Below are positions 11,480-21,730 of a DNA stretch of 64,000 nucleotides, piece after piece. The stretch lies in NCBI GenBank assembly GCA_016617785.1, contig JADILM010000009.1:682001-746000 (forward strand). Direction: 5' to 3'. Positions within the stretch are counted from its first letter, which is position 1. The number at the start of each line of letters is the position of its first letter. The translations under genes were made by a program, and so were the position numbers. This stretch comes from Sporobolomyces roseus. Taxonomy: Eukaryota; Basidiomycota; Microbotryomycetes; Sporidiobolales; Sporidiobolaceae. The notes under the pieces were generated by a model, which worked only from the letters and a program-made list of their open reading frames with translations, did no database searches and had not been told where the DNA came from.

Positions 11480-11700
11480 CTGGCGGATTTTAGAGCAAAT
11501 TAGGCGAGAGCGAGGCAAATTTGGCGAGCGACTGGCAAATTTGCTCTCCCCTCTCCCGAATTTGCGCAAAATTGGTCGAACTTGCCAGAGGGGTCACTAA
11601 TATGCTGAGATAGTTCGCTTATTTGGCCTGATCAGATATTATAAGGTTGTATTCGCAGGAAAAGAGGAAATTTGGTCGAATCTGTCGAACCCCCTATTTC
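11480..11700. repeat. CAAATTT-rich block 2
   Basis: A second cluster of GCAAATTT-type words, with GCAAATTAGGC then GAGAGCG matching block 1 in the same orientation about 0.9 kb away. The similarity is partial and broken, so this is not a clean long terminal repeat. Confidence 0.5.
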
Positions 11701-12270
11701 CTGACAAACTCTGCTCTCTCGAGCGACGGCTTTACAAGCTCGGGCTGGAACGGCGTACGAAATCTATTCCCCAGTCGTCGAGATAACTCCCTGTGTATGA
11801 GCGGAACGACGGAACGGAATGAGTAGGAAATTGGAATCGGTGAAGACGCCGCGACTGGGAATAAAAATCCGATTGCTTCTCTCCCTGTTTCCTTCGTTAC
11901 TACGTCTCCGGATCAGCCGGTAAGAATTCGAATCGACGTTGTGTATGCCTCAGCTGAGAGGTGTCTAGCGTAGAGCGATAGAGAGACGAGTGAGCGCTAG
12001 TCGCACGACCTGATCAAATCTTTATCCGGGGTAGCAGTCTTATCGTAACCTCATGCATACTTTCGGACAGGAAATCTCTTCACCCCTTCTGGACCCTTTC
12101 AGACTGAGCTGGAAATTTTGCCTGCAAAGTCCGACAAAAAAATCCCGTTCTCTCTCCTCTTTCTTTTTCTCGCTATCTGCTTCAATCAGTTCCCACCCCT
12201 CACCTCCCATTCGGGCTTGCCCTTCTCTTTCTTCTCCCAAACCAACTTCACTACTCGACATCCCTTCAAG

Positions 12271-14313
12271 ATGAGCAGCAGTTTAGCTTCAGATGATCGA
12301 AAGGTCCTTGACTTTGAAGAGAAAGGTGGAAATCAACTGGATACGGATGTCGCATCGGCGGAAACACATGCTAAGCAAACTCATAGACCCATCGCATGGC
12401 TGTGGAAGGTAGCAAAGAAGTTGGACAGTTACGGTGTCGAGGTGAGTGTTTTTTTCTTCTCTTTAACCTTTCACAATCTTCCCTCGCTTCCACCCGGCAA
12501 CCCTACCTCTCCCACTCGACACGCTCGCCCCTCAGCTTCCTCCGACTATTACAAGCTCTCGAGTCACACTTACTGACGCGTTTTTTCCCCAACTTTTTCC
12601 TCCCCATCTTCTTCTATCTTCCCTCCGTCACAATTCCATCTTGCCATCTGGCCCACCTTTTCTCTACCACTCGACAATCTTCTTATATCACTCATCACCG
12701 TACACTCGTAACTCTCTCGACACCCTCAGGCTCGAGGAGTCGAACGCGTTCCCCCAAATGAACGTTTTCACACCGGTGTCTACGACGCTGGTTACCTCTG
12801 GGGAAGTGCCAACATGACGATCTCGACATTCTCACTCGGTACTCTCGCAACCAACGTATACGGATTAGGACCTACCGACGCCTGTTTGACTGCCCTCTTC
12901 TTCAACCTCCTCACCACGCTTCCCGTCGCACTCTTCTCTTGCTGGGGAAAGTCAACTGGTCTTCGTCAAATGATGATCGGTCGCTTCTCGTTCGGCCCCT
13001 ACTGGATTTGGTTCCCCATCGTCTTGAACTGCATTGCTTGCGTCGGATGGGTGAGTTTTCAGTATCTACTTCGAAAGAAAGATCGACAACTGACTCGTTT
13101 CCTGTTGATAACAGTCAACGATCAACACTATCGTTGGTGCTTCCGCCCTTCGTGCTGTATCCGACACTCACAAACTCCCCGAACCCGTCGGAATCGTTAT
13201 CATCGCCCTTGTCACTCTCGCTGTCGCCCTCTTCGGTTACAAATACGTCCACGCGATCGAACGATACTCTTCCATCCCAGTATTCATCATCTTCATCATC
13301 ATGCTCGGACAAGCCGGTCGTTTCATGAAGGGCGGATTCTCCCTTGCTCGAGCTGGTGAAGCAGAGGCTGCCTCTATCTTGTCATTCGGAGGAACAGTCG
13401 CTGGATTCGCTCTCGGTTGGACTTCGCTCGCTGCCGAGTAAGTCTCCTTTCACCTCCTCAGTCCCAGGCAGATATTGACCTTTCTTTCCCGCTCTTCAGT
13501 TACACCGTCAACTTCCCTGAAGACACTCCCGATTGGAAGGTCTTCTTCTCGACTTACATCGGACTCAACATTCCCATGATCTTCCTCGAATGCCTCGGAG
13601 CTCTCATGCTCAGTACTTTCGACGAGAAACCCACTTGGGAGGCCGCCTACACCAACGATAAACTCGGAGGACTTCTCGGTGCTCCTCTCATCGGTCCTAT
13701 GGGAGGTTTCGGTCGTTTCCTCCTCGTAGTACTCGCCATGTCGATCGTAGCCAATAACATTCCCAACGTCTATTCTTTCGCTTTAACCTTCCAAGCGTTC
13801 GGCAAATACTTCCAACTCATCCCTCGATTCTTCCTCTGCATCGTTTGCACCGTCGTCTACATCGTTCTCGCCCTGACCGGTTACAACCACTTCGAATCCT
13901 GGTTCGACACGCTCCTCGTCCTCCTCTCGTACTGGCTCGCGATTTACTCGACTATCCTCATTCAAGAACACTTCATCTTCCGTAGAGGATCATTCAAGCG
14001 ATACAACCTCGAAGGATACAACGCGTTCTCGAATCTTCCTCTCGGTGTCGCTGCTGGTCTCGCTACTGGATGCGGAATTGCTGGTGCAGTTTGCGGAATG
14101 TCACAACAATGGTATGTCGGCCCCATCGGAAAGATGATTGGTGGTGCATCCGGTGCAGACATTGGGTGAGTCTTACCTTCCTCCTCTTCGCTTCCCGTCC
14201 TTTGTTCTGACTCTTTTTGCCCTTCTTCTCACAGATTCGAGCTCGCGGCTGGTTTCACCGCAGTGACATATCCCATCCTCCGATACCTCGAGCGCAACTA
14301 CACCGGTAGATAG
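12271..14313 (+). CDS. FCY2: Purine-cytosine permease (NCS1 family)
   Basis: A plasma-membrane proton symporter for cytosine and purines. Exons: 12271-12441, 12730-13050, 13115-13437, 13500-14165 and 14236-14313; all junctions keep frame. After a hydrophilic head it has about twelve hydrophobic segments typical of the nucleobase-cation-symport-1 family. Diagnostic blocks include GANMTI-like GSANMTISTFSLG in the first membrane region, GRFSFGPYW, GGTVAGFALGW followed by ADYTVNFPED, SIVANNIPNVYSFALTFQ and GYNHFESWFDTLL. The first intron (about 290 nt) is much longer than the others. Head-to-head with FCY1, so uptake and deamination of cytosine are neighbours here. Paralogues transporting other bases exist in fungi, so exact substrate preference is inferred. 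Confidence 0.93.
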
Positions 14314-14759
14314 ACGTTGATCGTCGTCACTCAACTCTCTTTTACTTGTATCATTGGGAAATCTCGACGTTGGCAAAATGGGGTCTTTTCATATTATAGA
14401 CGGGGTCTTTCTCTCTCTTCCATATCTTATCTTGCCTCTTACTCTTTCATAGACTAGTCTCCCCTCCCTCCTCCTTTCCCTCCTATCCCTACTGTCAGTT
14501 CGAAGTATCGTTTTGTACGTTGGCGGTCGTCGTCGCGTTTTGTTGTTCTTTTAGATCGATTCTTGGGTTTAGTGCTTAGCCTTAGTTCGGAGTGCGGAAA
14601 AGTAATACATATATTCACTCTCATCCACTTCTCTGGTCTACTACGAGAGCAAGTGCAGTTTTTGCGATTTCCGACTTGCGAAATTTTCATGAGTTTCGAA
14701 ATGTTTCGATTCGGCTTTCTCTGCTCCACTTCACTCAAACTCGACCCCTGTAACTTCGC
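14314..14759. other. FCY2 3' region and promoter of AhpD-like gene
   Basis: The two genes are in tandem on the + strand. The stretch is CT-rich after the FCY2 stop and then less biased before the next ATG. No other feature is seen. Confidence 0.35.
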
Positions 14760-15904
14760 ATGGCTTCAACAAAGCTCTCTTCTACTCTCAAAGCTCTAGT
14801 AGCCGCCCCTCACGCTCAAGGAGGACCAGTTCCACTCCCATCTCAATCCGCAACTCTCCGACTCTTCGAAGGTCTCTCTCGCTCAGCTACCTCGAATGGA
14901 CTAGGTCAAACAACTTGGCTGACACTATCTGTGAGCTCTCATCTCTCTTCGTCGGTGTTACATCTTGCTCATCGTTTGTTTCCCCCCTCATTCGGCTTTG
15001 AAAAGAGTGCCGCTTTAGTTACCCTCAACTCTCCTGCTACTCTCTGCGCTCTCTACTCTTATGCAACGAAAGACCTGAAAGCTGGATCCGATCGGGCTCA
15101 GAAAGCGAGTGAAGTAGCAGCCGTACGTTCACTTTCTCTCGCGATCCTCTAGCTTCTCAGAGCTGATTAGCCTCACTACTGCATCCAGATACTAAGAGAA
15201 GCCGGATTGAAGTCGATCTCGTTCAGCGGAATCCCGCGTGTGAGCTAAAATCCCCTTCCGTTCGTCAAGAGTATTGAATTCTGATTTTCAATCGTCGGTT
15301 TTCTGCAGGCTATCAATTCGCTCGGAGCGCTGCGATCACACCTCGAGCCTGAAGTATTCGAGAAGTTGTCGACAAAGCCGCTGAGGTAAGCCGTCTTGTT
15401 CCGGTCAATTGCTCGACGAAGGCTGACCTAGTTTCGCAAAACTGCAGGGAGCAGTCACCTTCGACAGTTCCTTCCGTACTATCTTCAGCCAACTCGCTTT
15501 GGACATCGATTTATCAACCGCATGACGCGAAGCTCCTCAAAAAGCTGGCAGAATCGCATCCTGACCTCCCCGTCCTCATTCTCTCCTCTCACTACGGACC
15601 ACTCCTCGCCGACCCTTTCACACGAGCTCCTCCTGGCCACGCGAAACTCGGTAGGGTCTTGACCAGTGTCGTTGCGATCGCATGTCTTCGAGCGCAAGGA
15701 GGAGTTGGTCCGCAAGTAACTTCGCATGTTTTCGGATTGAGGAAGAGTTTGGAGAAGGGTAGTGGAGCGGAAGAGGAGGAAGTTGTCGAGGGACAAGAGT
15801 GGTTGACGAGTGAAGAGGGATGCAAGTGGGTGCTGGAACAGGTCGATAGAATCGTAGAGGTCGTTGCGGGTCAATCGACTTTTGCGACGAGGGCGAAACT
15901 CTGA
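14760..15904 (+). CDS. AhpD/carboxymuconolactone-decarboxylase-like protein (putative)
   Basis: Four exons join in frame: 14760-15122, 15189-15239, 15309-15385 and 15448-15904, about 315 residues. The segment REAGLKSISFSGIPRAINSL, split by an intron, resembles the AhpD-like helical core of fungal carboxymuconolactone-decarboxylase-like proteins; the later HYGPLLADPFTRAPPGHAKL stretch is also typical of this fungal group. I see no CxxC pair as in peroxiredoxin-linked AhpD, so a catalytic role is doubtful. The N-terminus has no clear targeting signal. Assignment rests on remembered family patterns and is moderate; the coding status itself is well supported by in-frame splicing. Confidence 0.6.
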
Positions 15905-16324
15905 ATTATTTTTGCGACACTAGGCCTGCCCATTCGACGTTCTGAAGTGTCGAACTGTCGTCGGGACATGGTCAGATATGTCACCTTTGACGGCCGACGT
16001 GGTGAGCGAGTCGTGATCGTTTGGAGTGAGGGGGTCGTTCAACATCTTTCGAATTCCTTTCTCTCGGCCGCATCTGCTTAATCGAGTCCCTCGAGACTCT
16101 GATTCGTCACGAACTAGACTCAGCGACTCCTATGCGCTCCTTCAGTCCGAAAACTCCATGCTTCAAAAGATGTTAGATCTTGCTTTTGGCAGCTTTTGCT
16201 CATTCACTCAACTCGCATCGACTCACAGCGACCGGTTCAAGCTCTTATTGTCTAAATCGAACTCTCTTACATGCTAATAAGCCGGATTCGACCGTTCCTC
16301 AGCTCTCCTCGTCTCTCCACCTCA
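15905..16324. promoter_or_regulatory. Spacer upstream of kinase-like gene
   Basis: Tandem + strand genes flank it. Open frames in this stretch run into the next gene but start well upstream of its likely ATG at 16325. No other feature is seen. Confidence 0.35.
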
Positions 16325-17093
16325 ATGAGTTCATCTTGTTTCCCGTCGTACCTCCTCCACGCCCCCTTCCTAGCTGTTCAACCAGCGGACAAATCTACTC
16401 CAACTCCATCACTACCTCTCCTTCAGCGCACCCTTCCCCCATCTCCTCTCTACTACCTTCATTTAGCTCCTTCAACTAACCCTGGCGCTCCTCCTCCAGT
16501 CCTCTCTCTCCTGCCGAGTCCTCCAATACCTGGAAGGATCTCAACGGTGTACCGAGCCGTCTCACAATCCGGAGCGAAAGTCGTGTTGAAGCAAACCTCT
16601 TCAAACTTTCTCGAACTCCTGAAAGAGGCAGAGGAGGTCTATGTAAATCTACCTGGGGGGAGCTTGCCGATACCTACGTTCTGGGGAATCTTTCAAGGAG
16701 GCGTCGAGGCGGGTCAAGGTGGGATGGTCACCGTGTTGGAAGATTGCGGTGAGCCTCTCGAAGGGAACAGTTTCGATTCTTTGACGAAACCTGAAAGGTA
16801 CAACCCTCTCTTCCTCTTCCGAACAAGTCCAGTAGCTTACAAAGGTACTCCCTCACTCTAGGCGTTTCCTCTACAACACCCTAACAACACTACACGACAT
16901 TCATTTCTCCCATGGTTCCTTCTCTCCCTCTTCCGTCGTCTCGCAACCCTTCCCTCCTTCAGCACCGAATCCTCATTCACTCACACGGAAGTTGACGATA
17001 GTAGGGTTCTCTCAAGCGAGCTGGCATTTGTGCGAGGGTCCCGATAACTGTAGAGAATTGCTAGATGCGAAAAAAGCCTTGGGAATAAAATAG
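16325..17093 (+). CDS. Small kinase-like protein, probably inactive
   Basis: Two exons, 16325-16797 and 16862-17093, give about 235 residues. The order of features recalls the protein-kinase fold of a basidiomycete-specific group: a glycine-loop-like GRISTVYRAV, a VVLKQ strand with a lysine, an EAEEVY helix, the hinge-like VTVLEDCGEPL, then a catalytic-loop-like HFSHGSFSPSSVV and a metal-loop-like IVGFSQAWH. The usual HxD and DFG are replaced by HGS and VGF, and the activation segment and most of the C-lobe are missing, so phosphotransfer is unlikely. The C-terminus (CEGPDNCRELLDAKKAL) is a typical ending for this group. Function unknown. Confidence 0.65.
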
Positions 17094-17654
17094 AATAGAC
17101 ATCATCTTTCACTCGTCACTTTCTCAAAGAACGAGAGAGATGAACCGAGAGAAATGACAGCTATTTCACGTGTAGGAAAGAGAGGAAAAAAAAGTACAAT
17201 GTAATTTGTGGAAGAGAGAAAGATTTCTACGATTTTGATAGGACGACAAAAAGTCAGACAGCAACAGAGTATTCTTGTGATCCTTTCCTGTTTACTTCTG
17301 TCTACATCCTCGTTTATAACCCTGGTTTGTCTAGTTTCGTCGTCGTCGTTTAGGTTGAGGGTACAGATAATTCAGTCGTATTCGGGAGCCTTGTATAAAG
17401 TAGCGAGTTGTTTGTTGATACAGGAAGAGGAGAAAGAGAGGAGAGAGGAAGAAGGGGAGGAAGGTGGTACTGATAGAGAAATGGGAAAGTAGGAAACGTC
17501 CTTTGTTCGAGTTGGGAAAGTTGGAGAACGGAGTTACTGAATTTGTTCACTGATGATTGATAACAGTCGTAGATGGAGAGAGAGAGAGGTATAATAACTG
17601 GTTGTAGCGTAGGAGAGAGCGGGAGAGAAGAGCGGGAGAGAGGGCAATGTCGGT
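17094..17654. other. Convergent 3' region
   Basis: This lies between the kinase-like gene (+) and the PSP1-domain gene (-). It is AT-richer than its surroundings, with purine runs near 17425-17460. No gene is recognised. Confidence 0.35.
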
Positions 17655-20600
17655 TTAGAAGAAATCAGGACCAGGTTGTTGTTGATCCAAACAGCAGCTG
17701 TACGCCGAAACGTTCTTCATCAGCTCCCGGGTTGAAGATGGTCAGAACCAAGAGAGACGTACAGCCAAACTCGAGTCTTCCAGATCCTGAACAACTCTCG
17801 AACCAATTCCCTGAAATCAACCCTTTGATCAGCCGTGTAGTAGAACGTCAACTTTCTTCTATCCCATTGCCACTCTGCGTCGAGGATCTCCATCGGTAAG
17901 CCTAGACACGCAAAAGGTCAATCAGATTTCGAAAGTTGAGAGTAGCGAATGAGACGAACCTTTCTGAGCGACTTTACCTCGAACCAATTGTAAAGCTTTC
18001 ACTTCATCCTGAGCTTTCGCCAACAGTGCATGGGTGTCTGCAGGTCCAGCTTTCGCATAGATCCTCTTCGGTTGACATTCTTTCGTCATTCTCGCCAATT
18101 GAGCCGGTCCTGCCTGACCTTGACCACCTCCTCCACCTCCACCACTCGATTGATTCGTCGGTCCAAATCCCATCGCAGTCATACTAGCAGGGTTTGCCAA
18201 TTGACCCAGAGCCAGTTCAACCATGTGTTGTTGGAATTTGTGAACTTCTTCAATCGAACAACGTTTGAGGTATTTCCCAACATCTCTCCCTCGATCCGCT
18301 TCGACGATGACCAAGTCTCCTTCTTCGAGGTTCAAGGAAGGGTCCTCGCAGAAGAACAAGTCTTTGCGTCCCGCTTTGAAACCGATGATGCACAAGGGAG
18401 CGTCGGGAGGAATAGCGTGAAGCGGAACTCCTCGACCGAGATTCATGTCGCTTTGAGATTGAGCCGTGAGAGCAGTGGCAGATGCGGGAAGGGGAGGAAT
18501 CGAATGCGGTAGGTGAGTCGAAGGAGGTTGTTGAGGAGAGGAGAAGTAGTTCGAGGATCCTGGTTGATTTTGTTGCTGTTGCTGCTGCTGAGGAGGTCCT
18601 TGATTGTTCATGAGGTGAGGTGGAGGAAGAGAGGGGGACTGGTAAGGTGAAGGTGCGAATGGAGAGAAAGTCGAACCGAGGGAAGGAGGTGGTCCAGCTC
18701 GGTGAAGGTGAGGAGGAGGTGGTGGTCCTTGATTCTGACCTTGTGGATTGTAGAAGCCATGCTGAGTCGAAGGAGGAGGTAGTCCAAATCGATTCTGTTG
18801 TTGCTGTTGCTGTTGTTGATTCGGGTACTGGTTCTGAAAGTGTTGTTGAGGAGGTTGACCTTGATTTTGAGGTTGATTTTGATTGGGCATTCCGAAGAAA
18901 TCGAAGCGAGATCCTCCTCCTCCTCCTCCGTTACCAGGAGTAGCGGTAGCGATAACGTTCGTAGTCGTAGGAGGGAGAGGCGAAGGAGCTTGGAAGAACC
19001 TGGAAGCGACTGAAGAAGAGTTCGAGATTCCGGAAGGTACAGAGGGAACTGGAGGAGCAGCGCGAGCGATGAAAGAAGGGGTGAAAGGTTCTGCTGTAGC
19101 TCTCGGCGATCCTGGGAGTGTTGGCATACCGTGAGAAGGTGAAGGAGGTGGGAGAGTCGATTTCGAGTCGCTGGGAGGAGGGGAACGAGAAGTTTCAAAC
19201 CTCCTACTTCGATTCGGAGGGAAATCGACTGGCATTGAACCGACATGTAGAGTAGAAGTCGTCGTAGATCTTCCTTGTTGTTGCTGTTCTTTCGCGTGCG
19301 CGTCGAGACTGAGGTGAAGTGAGTTCAAGTCGGCAGCGAGATCGTCGTCGTCGATAGCTGAACTTCCCATTCCTCCCATTCTCAATCCATTCGACAATGT
19401 CGTCGAACTCATACTTCCAAAGCCTCCTCCTCCTGATCCCGATCCTCCATTCGAAACCTCCTTGTGGACTTCTTCAGGAAGATGGAATCCGATAGTTTGA
19501 CTCGACCTCCCGAACGGTGCTTCGAACGCAGCAAAAGAGTGTCGTCTACTCGTTGCACCCGATTTCGTAGGAGGTGCGAAAGAACCATCTTGATCTTCCT
19601 CCTCGTCTTGTTCCCTCAAAACTCTCTCCCTCGTTCCACCCCATGCACTGTCACTCCTCTTCCTCCCACTCCCCACCGCTCCCAGACTATAGTCTCTCCT
19701 CGCTTTGTACACTCCACCAGGACCGAGCCCAGTCGGCATTCCCCAAGTCGAATCACCGGTTCCCAACGAACTCGACAATTCAGTTTGATTCGTCTCTTCC
19801 GTCAACCTTCCCGAATCTCGACTGAACGGGCTCAATCCAGGAGTCGAAGCATTGCTGAGATCCCTCGTCCCTCCCAAACTCGGTGAAACTCCCCAAGTGT
19901 CCCGAACTCTCGCTCGTCCTTCTCGTTCCCGCTCGAAATCTTCCCAACCTGTACTGAACGATTGGGAGAGGAGTGCACCGGGTCGAGCTGAGTTCGAAGA
20001 AGGAGGAGGTCCAGCGGCGAGAGATGAAGAAGGTCTGGCGAAAGGCGAGTAACCTGCTCCCGGAGCTCGAGAGGAAGGACTTGAACTGAGTTCTCGACCA
20101 GCGGCACCATTCGTGAAGGAAGAGAAAGTGGGAGAACCGACTGCTGAAGTAGTGGGGAGGGAAGCAGAGAAATGTAAACCTCCTCCTCCTCCTCCGACTG
20201 TGCTCGAATTCTGATTCGAAGGTCTCCAACCATGTTGATCTGCCGCGAATGATTGACTCAATCCACTCATGCCGTTTCCATTATTGCTTCCTTTTCCGGG
20301 TGCGCCATAAGGAGAAGACATTCCTACAGGTGAAGTTCGATCTGAAGAATTGACGGCGTCGAAAGAAGGAGCAGAAGATTGTGATCTAGCTCGATTGATG
20401 TGATGAGAAGGAGGACGGTTCGGTGCTGCAAAGTAAGAAGGAGTTTCCGTAGATTGCGTCGAGATAGTAGGGGAGGAAGGGTTGAATCCGGAAGAAGTAG
20501 TTCTCGGTTGATCGTGAGAGGACGAAGTAGGTGAAGCGTGAGAGTAGGAAGATGAAGATCTGAAATGAGGTCGAGGTCTACCGGAGAAGATTTCGGCTAG

Positions 20601-21467
20601 GAGAGGTTGCGTCGAAGAGGAAGAAGTGGAAGTTTGGGGAGTTTGAGACGAATTGCCTGGGGCCGGAGGAGGAGGAGCCAAGTTGGTCGATGGTAGAGGA
20701 GGTGAGAAGGGTGATGAAGTAGCTATTCAATTTGACAAAGGACCAAGCCAGCCGCGGTCAGAATTTTATCATCCTCAAGGGTGCAAGAGTGGGGAGTTGA
20801 GAAGAGAGGGAAAACTCACCGGATAACCCTGGTTGATTCAATTGACTCGGTTTGGTATGGTTCGTTGTATCGTATGCACCAAATGAAGCAGATCTAGTTG
20901 CACCGGGAGGCCGTTGAAGTGATCGTTCAGGCTGTTGCTGGTATTGAAACCCACGAGTTTGAGAACTAGTTGAATCGATTTCGATAGAAGGTGTCTGAGA
21001 TTGCTGTCCTAATCTCGAAGGGGATGGTGATAACCTAGTACGAGAATCGGGAGATTGAGAGTTGTACTGCTGGTGAGAGAGAGGTTTCAAGGAAGCGATT
21101 CTATCTCTTGGTGAATTGTATTGATCTTGATTCGTACGTGGAGATGAGGGGTGATCTAGCTGTGGATGATAAGAGTGTGGACTAGTATTTGTCGTCGTCG
21201 TCGAGTTGGCAGGTGAAGAGGAAGAATCGTTGAAGTGAGGCGAACGATTTGAAGAATCTCTCGAATGATTCGAATGGGCTTCGTTCGGGAGCTACGGTCT
21301 CTTGTGATGAGCTGTTGTGTATGGAAGAGTAAGAGGGTGGAGAGAAGGGAGAACTTACTTGAGACCAAATTGAAGCCGTTGCAAAGGAACTTCGATCAGA
21401 CTGCACACAAGATTTTCAGCGCACTGCTTCACTAGTGATGTAGGGAAGCAGTACTCACTGTACTCAT
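17655..21467 (-). CDS. PSP1 C-terminal-domain protein
   Basis: The 919-codon open frame is only the middle. Upstream exons join in phase: ATG at 21467 (MST), then 21410-21360 region (SDRSSFATASIWSQ), then a long exon beginning LPNEAHSNHSRD that runs to GLSG near 20820, then the large exon, and two short 3' exons ending DQQQPGPDFF with stop at 17655-17657. The result is about 1,100 residues. Most is Ser/Gly/Pro/Gln-rich with polyQ and polyG tracts. The C-terminus carries the PSP1 domain: CIIGFKAGRKDLFFCED, LVIVEADRGRDVGKYLKR, then LPMEILDAEWQWDRRKLTFYY and FRELVRELFRIWKTR. In yeast PSP1 was found as a suppressor of DNA polymerase alpha defects; the domain is also in bacterial PSP1/YaaT proteins. 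Its molecular role is not settled. Confidence 0.85.
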
Positions 21468-21730
21468 ACGAGTTTGTTCACTAGGAAGACGAGAGAACTG
21501 CCTCGAAAAGTCTGGAGAAGTGGAGGAAGGAATTAGTGGGGAATTTTGAGGAGGAGGAGAAGAAGTTCCTCAAACTCGTGGAGTGAAACTCTGAAAAGTC
21601 TCGCCCTCTTCGCACAACACGACTCAACGAAGAAATGTCTGCACTGCAATGATAAGAGAAGGAAAGCTACAAGCGAATACAAAATAGAGAGAATAGTGTC
21701 TGTTGGTAAACAAAGACGAAGCGTAACGTT

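Larger units (their letters stand above)
10270..12270. promoter_or_regulatory. Two-kilobase divergent spacer between FCY1 and FCY2 with CAAATTT-rich blocks
   Basis: No convincing gene is present. Two AT-richer blocks (about 10440-10640 and 11480-11700) carry many copies of GCAAATTT/CAAATTAG words. The core GCAAATTAGGC followed by GAGCG appears near 10571 and again near 11494 in the same orientation. Between them the sequence is ordinary, with an open frame at 10751-11039 that I could not recognise. The 200 bases before FCY2 are CT-rich, as expected for a fungal core promoter. It may hold shared control elements or a decayed repetitive element. Confidence 0.5.

Noticed and set aside
18608..19246. 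212-codon minus-strand open frame inside the PSP1-domain gene
   Set aside because: It is a shadow of the repetitive PSP1 coding sequence in another frame.
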